NCBI GenBank assembly: GCA_008477525.1 | Contig: SPDT01000007.1 | Span: 6,014,001 to 6,078,000, forward strand | Length of the DNA: 64,000 nt | DNA from: Hypomyces perniciosus | Lineage: Eukaryota; Ascomycota; Sordariomycetes; Hypocreales; Hypocreaceae | Direction: 5' to 3' | Shown here: positions 11,791 to 22,225 of the stretch, piece after piece | Position numbering within the stretch: the stretch's first letter is position 1 | How the letters are laid out: each line of letters begins with the position of its first letter | Notes under the pieces: generated by a model | The model's input: the letters and a program-made list of their open reading frames with translations, nothing else | The model's database searches: none | What the model was told of the DNA's origin: nothing | Made by a program: the position numbers and the translations under genes

Positions 11791-14564
11791 TAGCCGTGAA
11801 GTTTGGCCAAAAGGGAGAAAAGGGAATCCTTGAGGTCCAGGATATGATGTTTACAGTCTCTGCCACATCTGGTGCAACTCCTGGTGCCGTTCTTGTAGAG
11901 TGGAATGTTCAGCAATCGGACAAAGGAACTGCTGGCATGTGGGGTAAGTGCATTGTTCAATCACTCGGTATTATATCAGTACACTAATGGAGAAAAAAAA
12001 GATTCTCACATTCGCGTCGGCGGAGCCAAGGGTACTGGTTTGCAGAAAGAGGAGTGCCCAAAGAACACTGGCCGTGTCAACCCCAACTGCAAAGCCGCGT
12101 CTTTGCTTATGCACCTCACCCCCAATTCGACGGCATATTTAGAAAACGTGTGGATATGGGCAGCCGATCACGACATGGACAAAGTGACACAGGACCAAAT
12201 TGACGTATATGCCGGGCGAGGCATGCTCATTGAGAGTGACGTCGCATGGCTTTGGGGTACTTCTGTGGAACACTGCGTGCTTTACCAGTACCAGCTGTCA
12301 TCTGCAAGCAATATCTTGATGAGCATGATTCAGACGGAATCTCCTTACTTCCAGCCTGTTCCGAAGGCTCCGATCCCCTTCAAAACCGGTTTATTCCCTA
12401 ATGATCCCACATTCACAAACTGTACATCATTGAGCTGCTACTCATCCTGGGCCGTTCGTGTTGTTGATTCTTCGGCCGTCTATATTCTTGGAGCAGGTCT
12501 TTACAGTTTGTTCTCCGACTATAAACAGGACTGTGTCAAAGCAGAAAACTGCCAACAACGCGGGTTCGAGGTAGTTGAGAGCTTTGACGTCTGGGTATAC
12601 AATCTCTGCACCAAGGCGATTGTTGAAATGGTGTCACCGTTGCTCACTCCTGCCACAATGGCAGCAGACAACAAGAACGGATTACTGTCTTCAGTGGTCG
12701 CTTGGCTCCAGGGAGCAAAGGAAACAAGCGGTAAGCGTCACTTTACTGGATTTCATGTCTACGCGCCCGAAGATGTAGACGAATTCAGCACTCCAGTTCC
12801 TCCATCCTGCCGAACGGCGCTGACGAAGCGCATCGAGTGTGACGACCTTGTGGAAGGACTTGCTCGCCTCGAACTCCGTAGCTCTGTAGGCAACCAAACA
12901 CTGGCCGACTCGGTCTGCGACGCAGGCTGTGGCCAGAGCCTACAGGGATGGTTTACAGATGTCGAGGAGGCTTGCAAAGGCTATTATACTGAGGATGGTG
13001 CTCCGTTGACATTGATCGGCGGCCGTATGTACGCTGGATACAACGAGACATGCTTGATCGACACCTCGAGCAAAGACTATTGCGTCGGTAAGTAGTGTGG
13101 TTCAAATTGGATGGCTTCCATTTTGTGTTTAAAATACTCACATTTGGCTGTCAGATATTGTCAGCGACTTTGAGACCGTATCTAGCATTGAGATGATGGC
13201 TGACAAGGACATCTGCTCGTACTGCTTTACGACACTTCGATCCATGATGCAAAAGAGCCGCTACTCCAGCTACGATACATTCTTCCGTCGGGATTTAACT
13301 TACATTAATACTCGCTGCAAAACAGGATTCAATACCACGATTCCGTCGTTTCTCTTTCCGGAAGACCCAAAGCCCCCTTGCGACAAGACCAGGGTGTACA
13401 TTACAGCGGAAGGTGATACATGCGATAGTATTGCTCTGAAGCACTCCCTTTCATCAGCAGCTATCTATATTGGCAACCCGTTCAGCACACCCGATTGTAA
13501 GAGCTTCAAGCCGGGAACTGAGTTGTGTCTCCCACCACCCTGCGCGCTCACGTACGTTGTCAAGAAAAACGATATTTGTATTAGCATTGAAACTGCGCAC
13601 TCAAAAGATTACAATGTCACCTTCAAAGACGTCGTCAAGTATAACCCGTGGATAGAGCCGGGGTGTGGCAACATGTGGAACTCGAGCGAGAATGCGTACG
13701 GTCATGTTATCTGTCTTGCGCCACAGAATGGAAAGCACACGTTACCAGGAGATCTACCAAGTTATGAAGTTGGCAAGAAGAGCGATGGCTATGCAAGAGT
13801 GATGGTGGAAGTGCCCCAAGACCTTACGATTGCCGAAGGAAGCGCAAGACGCTGTGGACTTTGGTATACTGCTCAAAATGCAGACAGTTGCTTGCTCATG
13901 ACCTTCAGGGGTCCCACCTCCATTGACATCCTCATGAAGGTCAATCCATCACTGGGCAACGACGCTTCTAAGTGCTCAGATCGCCTGGTTCCGGGACTCA
14001 CATACTGCGTTTTCCCAATGTATAACTGGAACTACCAGCCCGGCCCGGACGATGACGTGGTGACTACGACAACTGCAACTAGCACTACCTCGACGCGAGT
14101 ATCGACTACAAGCACATCAACTGTTCCTACAATCGGTAATAATTACTTTGAAATATTTTTTTTTGTTTAGCTTGCACTGCTAATCCGTCATTTTAGGCGT
14201 CTCGGCATTCAAGCTCAAGTCCTACTATCATAATGACTGTACGGGCGCTGTGTATAATGATATCAGCCTCGCCAGTAATAGCGGCGGCATGTGTATTGAT
14301 ACTAACTGCAAGGTGGCTTCCCTTGACATCGCCGCAGAAGGCCTCTGCCCGAATGGCCAGGTACAGATCAGCTATTGGGAAAAGCCTGGCTGCGCTGGTA
14401 AGTGGTTTGGGTATGGCTACACGAGCAGAGGAACATGCCGTAGGTTGTGGACAGACGGCTGGAAGTTCAAATCGTTGCACCTGAGGTGTGCTGCTCAAAA
14501 GGATGATTGTGTAAGTCGCGGGACATGTACGTATGACCCGGAGCCAGGCAGTTCCCTGTGCTAG
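11791..14564 (+). pseudogene. 3' fragment of the split gene: rest of GH55, LysM modules, Cys-rich C-terminus
   Basis: This half has no promoter or start of its own. It resumes in frame directly after the second target-duplication copy. It contains the remainder of the second helix half (GH55-type blocks such as GAGLYSLFSDY), a Cys-rich region with AGYNETC, LysM-like modules (EGDTCDSI; VVKKNDICISI; a more diverged third), a Thr/Ser linker and a C-terminal Cys-rich domain. Introns 11944-12001, 13088-13154 and 14136-14196 have GTAAGT or GTAATA donors and keep phase. That the 13088-13154 intron joins GH55 to LysM in phase is the main argument for one gene rather than two. Could a cryptic start inside the transposon drive it? 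I see none convincing. Confidence 0.75.
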
Positions 14565-15147
14565 AGTAGGGTACGTAAACAACAGGTGTATAAATACTCA
14601 ATGTTAGTAAGAACATCTTCCTCAATATGGGAAGATACCGGGTGAGACACGAGTACGATTATGATATAAACTTTCAAATATATGTAGTTATGATGATTTT
14701 TGTGTATTGTGTTACAAACTAAAGCCAGTGACGTTACAGGCTAAAGAGGCGAAGCATGGCTGCATGACGGGCCTGCTGGGCTACACCTATGAAGAATTCT
14801 GCCGGCAATTCCATGGAAAGGTTACGTAACTTGACTATAGGATAATGGTTAGAACAGTGTTAGAGGCAGCAAATGCGGTAGCCACTACTCTGTATACAGC
14901 TCCTTGCCATACAACTACCTTAATGGTTGCAGCTTTCTGGTCCAGTCTCTGGAAGCAATATCGAAGCAATATCAAAACACTACCAGTAATATTTACCCGA
15001 TACCTTCCCACTGGAACCTTAATACTTAAGCAGTTCTAGCTATATAGTTAAACTCCCACCTTACTGTTTGCCGAACATTAATTCTCTATATACGTATAAT
15101 TAACCTTCTACCCTGTCCCATACCACTTACCAAACGGTTATACAAGC
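14565..15147. other. Intergenic, between convergent GH55-LysM and SDR genes
   Basis: About 580 bp between two stop codons that face each other, so it should hold both 3' ends. A 64-codon open frame at 14845-15039 has no recognisable features. I see no RNA gene or repeat. Confidence 0.5.
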
Positions 15148-16337
15148 TTAGAAATATGGCTGTACTTGCTCCTCCGACCACTCCCAATACTCTTTCCCAA
15201 GCTTGGGGTCTGCAAGGTCCTTACGAACATCTTCGAATTTGCCAAATGGTGTGACTAGAGAGAAGGGGAAGGAGTCAATTGACCTGATAGACAGCGGATT
15301 GGGGAGTAGAACGGGCTTACCCCAGCCACCATTATGCTCCTCTGTGATTGTTGGGGATAAACCCGCAAATAGCTCGGTATAGGCGCCATATTTGGGATGA
15401 TGGGAAATTAGTCTCTGTATCAGGATTGTTAGCACCGTATGTCCTAGTGAACTTGTCTCAAATTTACGTACAAACATAGCAACCTGTAGCTTCGGCATAT
15501 TTTGCTGAAGATTTGTCACAAAGTTCCCGGGGTTGAGAGCCTTTATGAGTCTGATTAATAAAAGATCCACCAGTAGCCAAAATTGAGCTTTAAAGGGCGG
15601 GTTATCACGAACGATGCTGATGATGCCGTCGCTGGATGTCTTCCTCGCGAATTCGGCAGCATACAAGACTTTGCCTGCCTTGCTTCGGAAGTATTTCGTC
15701 CAGGGTCCCTCTTCGCGATCGTAGTTCATGTTGGAAAAGTCTATAGCCGGGACAGGAGCAGCGTCTGCTCCGCTTGACGACACCCAGATGACTCGAACAG
15801 AGTTCTTTGGGGCAATGCTGGCGGTTGCGACCAGCACAGGGCTCAGGAAGTGAGTGAAGAGAAAATGCCCAAGATTGTTGACACCAAGCTGTAGCTCGTA
15901 CCCTTGTGCCGTCTTGGATCCCTGCGGTGGTACCATGACGCCCGCATTATTCCAGAGAACATCCAGGCGGCTCTCCTTGGCTAAGAATTCATTTGCCGAT
16001 TGCTTGATGGTGGTGAGGTCATCGAGGATGAGACGGAGAAAAATGAGTTCACCAGATGACTTTGGATGAGCATTTTTGACCTTGTTAATAACTTGCCCAG
16101 TCTTTGCGGCTGAACGAGCAGCGACATAAATCCTAGCATTGTGCTGGTAGAGGATGGAAATAAGCTCCTCCCCTATACTACCAGAGCCCCCAGTGACGAT
16201 GAATACCTGCTCGAATTCATGAGTAAGGTGGCAAGGACACCTTTCGAAAGTAGACGTACTTTGTCTCGCTGATCAGGGAGGTTCTTCTCTGTCAGAGGTG
16301 CCTTGTGCGGAAAGATGGTGCTTAGGCGGAGACTCAT
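15148..16337 (-). CDS. Short-chain dehydrogenase/reductase (retinol dehydrogenase/ketoreductase type)
   Basis: NAD(P)-dependent oxidoreductase of the classical SDR fold; substrate unknown. Three exons, 16337-16260, 16206-15472 and 15414-15148, give 359 residues with all phases consistent (introns 53 and 57 bp with gtacgt donors). Visible motifs: the cofactor-binding TGGSGSIG (about 31-38), NNAG (112-115), a Ser cluster (169-171) and the catalytic YFRSK (Tyr198, Lys202). The N-terminus (LTEKNLPDQ ahead of the Rossmann strand) is the usual leader of fungal proteins annotated as retinol dehydrogenase-like or daunorubicin-ketoreductase-like. An upstream in-frame Met exists, but I preferred MSLRLSTIF by that family resemblance. 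It is convergent with the GH55-LysM gene and lies next to, and in the same direction as, a Zn2Cys6 regulator gene, which may but need not control it. Confidence 0.88.
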
Positions 16338-16975
16338 ATCGATGGTAGTGAAGGGTAGTGCAAAGTAGATGCGCAATAGGAGAGTGAGAATGAACTTGGA
16401 ACTCCATTGAACGTCTTTTGTGACAGGAGACTTGGAGTCTATTTAAATACAGTCTTGTGGATTCACAGACATATGCTATTGCTATTGGCAGCACCGCTTC
16501 CATCGCAATGCGGCCGCACATGCCGCACCACAGCCTTACTTCCACTTTGTCGGGGTTAAACTACATACCGTCGGCCCTAAATAATTCATTAGTGTATACT
16601 TTAGTAAAGAAATGACCAGGGTTTTAATACAACAATGAACATTTAATTATGAAGAAAAATATGTTTGAAAACGAGCACTATTTAATATTTTTTTACAAGA
16701 ATATCTTTTTCTCTTTCTTTTATAGCTCTTTAGTGATAAGGTACAAGTATATTCAGTAAGTGGAGTAAGACGGTCAACTGTAGGTATATACTATTGACTA
16801 TCAGAACCCCTATTTGCTAGTAGGAGAGTGTGGTGGTACGGAGTACTCCGTGGCGTCAATATAGTGCGATATGTAATGGCTGTCGGCTAATGGGTTAGAG
16901 ACAAACACATTCCTAGCATGATATCTATACATATTCATACAAAAACACGCGAGGGTAGGTTGGTGGCGGCACGAA
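16338..16975. other. Intergenic, SDR promoter region and regulator 3' end
   Basis: About 640 bp. The part near 16338 should hold the SDR promoter. A TATTTAAATA-like stretch lies at about 16439-16448. Bases 16560-16760 are AT-rich. No gene recognised. Confidence 0.5.
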
Positions 16976-18936
16976 TTACCTGCTCGGGTTGCCCCCTGTC
17001 CTTGCTAATACATCGTAGGACATTGCCATCTCGACATAGCTCGTGCCCAACTTCCACCTTGTCCCCAGCACCTTTAATGCCTTATCCAAGTTGGTCACAC
17101 TCAACAGATAGACATCATCAGCTCCGCTCTCTTCTAGGAACCAACGGAAAGTCAGCGTGGCCGTGTATATCGCGTCGAGAATGAATGGGCATATTTGTTG
17201 CAGGGAGCATATATCTTGCCCGATCATGGCCAAGATAGCATTGGCGAGCCCGTGTACTTCTTCACTGGACTCATAGATGAGCCGTATTGACAGGTTTTGC
17301 AGCGCAAGCTCGTCCTCCGTCTTGGCCTTGGAGATGGCGGCATAGCCTGCCTCTAGTTCCATCTTTTCCGGGCACGTTAATGTGTCGAGAGCAATGAAAA
17401 GCGCAGAGTGGGCGATGCAGCGTGGTGCAAGGAGGGGTGTAAAGCCGTCTGCTTGCACTGCGTTTCCCATGACCTGGTTAAAACCTCTGATCTCCTCGGC
17501 GAGCGACACAACCTCTGTGGTGGGTGGGTTGATGGCTGACCGATAGTTTCGAGCCCAGGTCACTGCCCTACCGACATATACAGTTGCTTGACAGAGACGA
17601 GCGTAGTGAGACTGGTGGACTTGAAAATCAGTAGATACGGCATGGCCCATGGCGCGGGTTACGTCACCCCTGTCCTGCAAGCCATGGTTGTCAGCCTAAG
17701 CTCTCTCACCACTAAGATGGGCTCCAAAAGATGAATGGACGTCGTACCCAAGCATCGTCATCAAGTGGCAGCCTGGCGTCTGGCGGTGGCTCTGGTAGCA
17801 AGAAAGGCCTTCTGCTGCCCATCGATACTAGCCTATCGAGGATGAATATGGCCCACCACACTCTCCTTCTCTCCTCGGCTTCAGTGAATGAAGTCTGATC
17901 CCCAACAAGTCAGCAATCTCTTATGGGTTGGGACAAGAAGAAAAGGAAGACTGGCGACGAGACATTGCCAACTTTCATCACACTTACGGATTGGCTCATG
18001 ACTGATCCATTCGATCCTTGCCAAGAAAGTCCAAGAATCTGGGCATAGCGTGCGCAAGCCCCTATGGTCATCCACGCGGTGGGATACATGGCATGACTGT
18101 ACTCGTAATACGCAATAAGGGCCATGGCCTGAAGGCAGAGCAATGATACCACACCGTTACTTTGAAGGCTGATGAGGAACCGTGTAGCCATCGAGTACAG
18201 AGGGCCATCCGCTTCATGGTGGGTTTCAGCCGTGACCAGCTTCATAGCGAGGAACAGCATGGCAAGGTCAGAACCTGCATTGTGTATAGACCTGCCGAGG
18301 TCCATTCTCCGCTTGGACACGATGGGCATCCATGTGTGGACGGTACTAAAGTACTCGCGTGATGCATCAATAACGGCATACCCTTGAGATAAAATGGCAA
18401 GCACATCCTGGGCGAGGTCAGTCGGCCCATTGTTGGGCTGAAGGTAACGAACGGCACATGGTGAAACATACCGTTGGAATGGCCATGTTGGGAGCTGGGA
18501 GCTGGGGCCTGGTCAAGATGAAAAGGTCAATGTCGAGAAAGAGTGTCGCGGGAAACTTGCGTCGATGCTGGTCATGGCCAAGGTTGGTGATGCTGCGCCT
18601 CTCATCAGGGCGGCAAGCATCGATAGTACCGCCAGGCGTGGTGGGAAAGCTTGATACTCCTGGCGATGAGCTACTGCCTGTGCCTGTGCCTGTGCCTGCG
18701 GTGCCAACCAAGCGGTCCTCGAGCTCCGCCAGCCTCGCCCGCAAGACGTCCAACTCGGCTGCTGTTGTTGCATGCTGGTCAAGGCTATGGTCATTGCGGT
18801 ACTCGCAGGTGCGTCCTGTGCGGCGACAGAGGCCGCACAAGGGGATGTCCTTGTCGCACCGGCGCTTATGTTTCCGGCAAGCGTTGCAGGCATGAGGGCT
18901 GTGCGTGACGGTACTGTCGGGTGTCATCAATTCCAT
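16976..18936 (-). CDS. Zn(II)2Cys6 fungal transcription factor
   Basis: Nuclear DNA-binding regulator. Four exons, 18936-18472, 18407-17988, 17894-17748 and 17674-16976, all joined in phase 0, give 576 residues. The binuclear zinc cluster is complete: Cys17, Cys20, Cys27, Cys34, Cys37 and Cys44 (CNACRKHKRRC...CGLCRRTGRTC). A short coiled-coil-like stretch (LDVLRARLAELEDRL) follows, then a (Thr-Gly)n run encoded by a cctgtg microsatellite at about 18675-18705. The middle holds the fungal-specific regulatory domain (MHR), with RRRVWWAIFILDRL around residues 303-316. Its targets cannot be read from sequence; the adjacent SDR on the same strand is a guess. Its first 16 bases overlap the maximal open frame of the divergent F-box-like gene. 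Confidence 0.88.
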
Positions 18937-20735
18937 GGCGTCCCACCGCAGGTTGCATGAGATGCAGACACGGGAGAGTACTGGAAAGCGTCAAAGATGT
19001 CTCAAGGCCGTCTTATGCGGACATGCGGAGATGGTGGACGCGGAGGCTGCGGCCGCACATCCCGTATTCGGGCAGCGCGCTAATAAGGGTGGGCCGGGTC
19101 TGGACCAAAGATAGCATCGTGCTCGGCGCGGAGAGTCGCAAGCTTATTAGGATTATGGGGCGTGGAATGAGTATCCCGTCAAGCTCTTGTATGGAGATTA
19201 ATGTCTGCATTTATTTTGGCGCTACATGTCTCTCGATTTTTTATACCTTTTTTATCTATGTATTTATTATTAAAGGGGAATCCAAGACCACACAGTTCGG
19301 CACAAAAGGCCCCACCAACGGGTATTCCATTTTCGGAGGACGGCTGGTTCACTCAGTCGTGAGCATCCATGATAGGTACGCTGAGGACGAGGAGAACGAA
19401 GAGGACGACACGGAGATTGGCGATACGTTCGGAGTTCCGGCTTGGTATTTACGTATTTACCGGTCGAATTCTGTAATCATAGACGGCTATGGGCGCGGGT
19501 ACGTGAAGCGTGCTCACCATTTTGAGGTTGCAGAGCGGTTCAAGGCGCGGCTTAGTCCAGCAGAGTCGTACAGGCATTACCAGAAGCTGCTACAGGAGCA
19601 AGACCAGGTCATCGCTACGAATAGCGACGTCGATGCCTTACAATATGGCCTGGGCCGTTTCCCCAACCTGCGAAAGATTACGCTGACGCCTGCGGCTCAT
19701 GGGTACACCTATAGACCCTTTTATGCTACGCCCATGATTCGGTCCCTTCCACGTGCTCTGATCTACTCTATCCCTCGTTGTTGGCCGGTGGCGGAGGAGT
19801 ATGAAAGTGAACCTTTTGCAGAGAGCTGGGATGGCAAGGAGAAAATGAAGTGGCGGGGTTTTTGCCTTGTAACTCGCGCAGTCGCACAACATCAGCTCGA
19901 GAACCCAAAAGCTGGCATCTCAGAGTTCATCGTGGACACTAACCAGCTTCTCACTGGCATCAACTGCCGTATTTTCGAGGCGGCAGAAAGCAATGAGTAC
20001 AAAGACCTGATTACAATCTTCAGCCGACCTGGGTTCTCTCGCATCGATCTGTCTCTCCTTGTTGGTGGCCAAGATGAGAATGACTGGCAATGTTACCGCA
20101 ATGGCCATCTTCAACGCGCACTAAGCAGAGCATCAGACTTGCAGCACGTCAGCCTCTCGACCAACTTCGCGCTCCCTGGTGAGCTTCGCGATCCACCGGC
20201 CACTACCAGCGAAGACTATTTTATCCCGCTGCGCACAATCTTCCCAATCGATATATGGTCAAATCTCCGGCATTTTGGTCTCTTGCGCTTCCTTGTTAAG
20301 CAGGGAGACCTGATGGATCTTCTGCTTGCGCTGTCGTCGACGCTTCAGTCTGTCGAGCTTAGCTTCCTCTTCTTCCTACCGTTCAACGGCCATTACCAGG
20401 GCTTGCTTGAAGATATGCGATGCAAACTGGGCTGGCGCGAGCGAGCTGCTGCAGATAGGCCCAAGGTAATCATTTTTGTCGATGATGAACCCCAAGCTCA
20501 AGGGCTCTCTATCGATGTCAGCTCCGAGGCCGAGGGCTTTCTGTACGGCCACGGCAAGAACCCGTTTCAGGACGAAAGCATGGTATACAAAGGTACAGGG
20601 GCCCTGGTGGATGCATTCGATCCTGAGGTGGAGGAACCCAACGTCGATACCTTTGAGTTGATGGACCTGGGCATCATGGAAATGAGCACTTGGTACAAAC
20701 AAGGGGGCTACATTCCGGACTCTAGTACTTCTTAG
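18921..20735 (+). CDS. F-box/LRR-like hypothetical protein lacking a recognisable F-box
   Basis: One uninterrupted 604-codon frame. The C-terminal 470 residues look like the large fungal family of F-box-associated proteins with degenerate leucine-rich segments (for example FPNLRKITLTP, SDLQHVSLS and LSSTLQSVELSFLFFLPF), which normally follow an N-terminal F-box that recruits Skp1. No F-box is visible. The first 120 codons read as low-quality sequence with a hydrophobic patch (about 96-117), and the frame's first bases overlap the start of the divergent Zn2Cys6 gene. The true start may be one of the Mets at 18921, 19155, 19164 or 19191, or the gene may be 5'-truncated. Function not assigned. 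Confidence 0.55.
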   Translation: MSSIPWRPTAGCMRCRHGRVLESVKDVSRPSYADMRRWWTRRLRPHIPYSGSALIRVGRVWTKDSIVLGAESRKLIRIMGRGMSIPSSSCMEINVCIYFGATCLSIFYTFFIYVFIIKGESKTTQFGTKGPTNGYSIFGGRLVHSVVSIHDRYAEDEENEEDDTEIGDTFGVPAWYLRIYRSNSVIIDGYGRGYVKRAHHFEVAERFKARLSPAESYRHYQKLLQEQDQVIATNSDVDALQYGLGRFPNLRKITLTPAAHGYTYRPFYATPMIRSLPRALIYSIPRCWPVAEEYESEPFAESWDGKEKMKWRGFCLVTRAVAQHQLENPKAGISEFIVDTNQLLTGINCRIFEAAESNEYKDLITIFSRPGFSRIDLSLLVGGQDENDWQCYRNGHLQRALSRASDLQHVSLSTNFALPGELRDPPATTSEDYFIPLRTIFPIDIWSNLRHFGLLRFLVKQGDLMDLLLALSSTLQSVELSFLFFLPFNGHYQGLLEDMRCKLGWRERAAADRPKVIIFVDDEPQAQGLSIDVSSEAEGFLYGHGKNPFQDESMVYKGTGALVDAFDPEVEEPNVDTFELMDLGIMEMSTWYKQGGYIPDSSTS

Positions 20736-21690
20736 ATGTTGTATACCATACGCCAATATAGACATAGACCTTGGCGTGAAGTCCAGAGCAGTCATCCCTG
20801 ACGGCCAGGTTCCACTTGTACAAGTCTGAGAGCTGAGTCTTGTTGTTGATCGATATACAGTAGTACGTGCCAATGGTCATGCCCGAGCAGTCGCTCTTGA
20901 CGGACGGGTTCATGTACTAACAATCCTCAAACTCCAGCCAGGTGGTCAGGAGGACTGACTCGCACGAATTGTACGGCTACGGAGCAAACCAGGCGGTACT
21001 GTTCTTAATCTCGCCGGCCGCACGCAGGCTGGGCGGGGCGTCTTCATCTTCGTGTCCCGGCGCCATGATTAAGTTTCGGTGTATTAGTGGGTGGAGAGTT
21101 TGAGACGGGTTTTCGCGTATGTGGGTAACTAACCTGGCGTAGCGGACTCTAGAGCAACGCAGTAGGACACGCTGTCTGAGACGGTGCAGAGGTAGTTGTA
21201 GGAGCCAGAGGGACCGGACGCCTTGGAAGGGTCCTGGCCAAGATGAGCACGGAGGTCTTTGTACATTGCCGAGTGTCATTCTATAGGAGCTAATTCGAAG
21301 ACGTACGCAGTTGTGATGCAATGGTTGGGAAGCTTTGGGCGTTGCTCAGGATAGCATAATGACCCTCCAGGTTGCTGGCACAAATGTCTTTGCCTTCAAG
21401 TCTTTGATATTCCTTGGTTTGATTTTGGACGGTAGTCCAAGCACTTTACTTTGTGACTGATTGGCCTGCCAGTAACTCACGAGCACTGTTGGTCGATACC
21501 GCGGTCCCAGGAGATTATTTGAGAGATAGTTAGCGTTAGTCCAGCTCATGATGCTAAAGCAGGTATCACCAGCCTGGACAGAGTAGAGCTCACAGTTCTG
21601 GGGATCGGCTGCTTGCTTCCAGGCTTGAGACCTAGCGGTCACAGGCGTAACAGCAAGTAGCATAGGCCTTAGCAAGCTGTGAAGATTCAC
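20722..21690 (-). pseudogene. Broken LysM-domain secreted protein gene
   Basis: The start MNLHSLLRP begins a signal-peptide-like segment, then a LysM module opening CELYSVQAGDTCFSI. The downstream half of that module (SQIISWDRGIDQQC) is in another frame, which implies a one-base frameshift near 21521-21528. A later module (MNPSVKSDCSGMTIGTYYC) is preceded by an in-frame stop (+ strand 20917-20919), and a LysM-like ending (LYKWNLAVRDDCSGL) follows. Intron-like junctions lie between (for example near 21131 and 21229). LysM proteins bind chitin oligomers outside the cell. At least two independent lesions make a functional product unlikely, though unusual splicing could explain part of it. Its 3' end overlaps that of the F-box-like gene by about 14 bases, tail to tail. 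Confidence 0.7.
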
Positions 21691-22026
21691 GATGGAGAGA
21701 GAAGGAAAATATCAAAGGATGTGTTGTGGGAGCATGTATGAAGGAGTGGGTGTGAATGAGTGAAAGCTCAACAAGTTGAGGAAAGGGGGTGACGAAAATA
21801 GCCCAATGAACAACAAGTACTTCGTAGAGGTGTAGCCCTAGATGAAAGAGAAAAAAACTTTAGACACATATACTATAGAGCAAGCGAGGTGCACGTAAAA
21901 CCATTATTTTTCTAGAAACGAGGCAACGAGTATTAATACAAATGCAACTAACCTGCCCTGTTCATCGTGCATAGCCGTTATCCCAGCTTGCCCAGGTTTT
22001 GGAGTAGTACCAAGAGAACAAGTATA

Positions 22027-22057
22027 CCCCGCCGGAAAAAACTGTCTTCCGGCGGGG
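22027..22057. promoter_or_regulatory. 11-bp perfect GC-rich inverted repeat upstream of GlnRS
   Basis: ccccgccggaa (22027-22037) and ttccggcgggg (22047-22057) pair perfectly around a 9-base loop. A further half-copy, tcggcggggtt, lies at about 22077-22087. It could be a paired binding site or the footprint of a small excised element. Confidence 0.6.
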
Positions 22058-22062
22058 TTCGC

Positions 22063-22069
22063 TGACTCA
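22063..22069. promoter_or_regulatory. CPRE/Gcn4-type site TGACTCA upstream of GlnRS
   Basis: A perfect palindromic TGACTCA lies 163 bp upstream of the GlnRS start. This is the consensus for Gcn4/CPC-1/CpcA, which mediates general (cross-pathway) amino acid control and is known to reach aminoacyl-tRNA synthetase genes. Binding here is inferred from motif and position only. Confidence 0.55.
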
Positions 22070-22225
22070 CACTTTTCGGCGGGGTTGCAACGAGCTTACT
22101 TTGTACCTTATCACAGCAACCACAATCCCAAACCCATATCACCAGCTTGACCACCCACGTCAGTACTACCGATCAACGATAAAAACTGCTTCCTGTCCGT
22201 CATACTGCGTACGGAAAACGCCCCA

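Larger units (their letters stand above)
6692..14564 (+). pseudogene. Secreted GH55 beta-1,3-glucanase fused to LysM domains, split by a hAT transposon
   Basis: My model has ten exons: 6692-7363, 7418-7627, 7683-7774, 7834-8011, 8071-8138, 8192-8339, 8396-9026 continued at 11791-11943, 12002-13087, 13155-14135 and 14197-14564. With the transposon (9027-11782) and one 8-bp duplication copy left out, the exons sum to 4587 bases, exactly 1529 codons including stop. Order: signal peptide, a polar 200-residue N-terminal region, two pectate-lyase-like beta-helix halves each opening with a GAKGDG(K/V)TDDTA motif (about residues 235 and 597), a Cys-rich segment, LysM-like modules at about 1159-1209, 1212-1268 and 1313-1365, a Thr/Ser linker (about 1382-1405) and a Cys-rich C-terminal domain. 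GH55 enzymes act on beta-1,3-glucan and LysM modules bind chitin-type glycans. The insertion falls at about codon 667, in the second helix half, so the gene is very probably null here. Confidence 0.85.
21691..22225. promoter_or_regulatory. Intergenic: LysM relic promoter side and GlnRS promoter
   Basis: About 535 bp between divergent starts. The GlnRS-proximal part holds a GC-rich inverted repeat and a TGACTCA site, listed separately. The half nearer the LysM relic has no distinctive features. Confidence 0.5.

Noticed and set aside
11905..14564. Independent LysM gene starting at the Met near 11905 or 13193
   Set aside because: The frame is continuous with GH55 through exon 7 and the phase-1 intron 13088-13154; neither Met is followed by a signal peptide.
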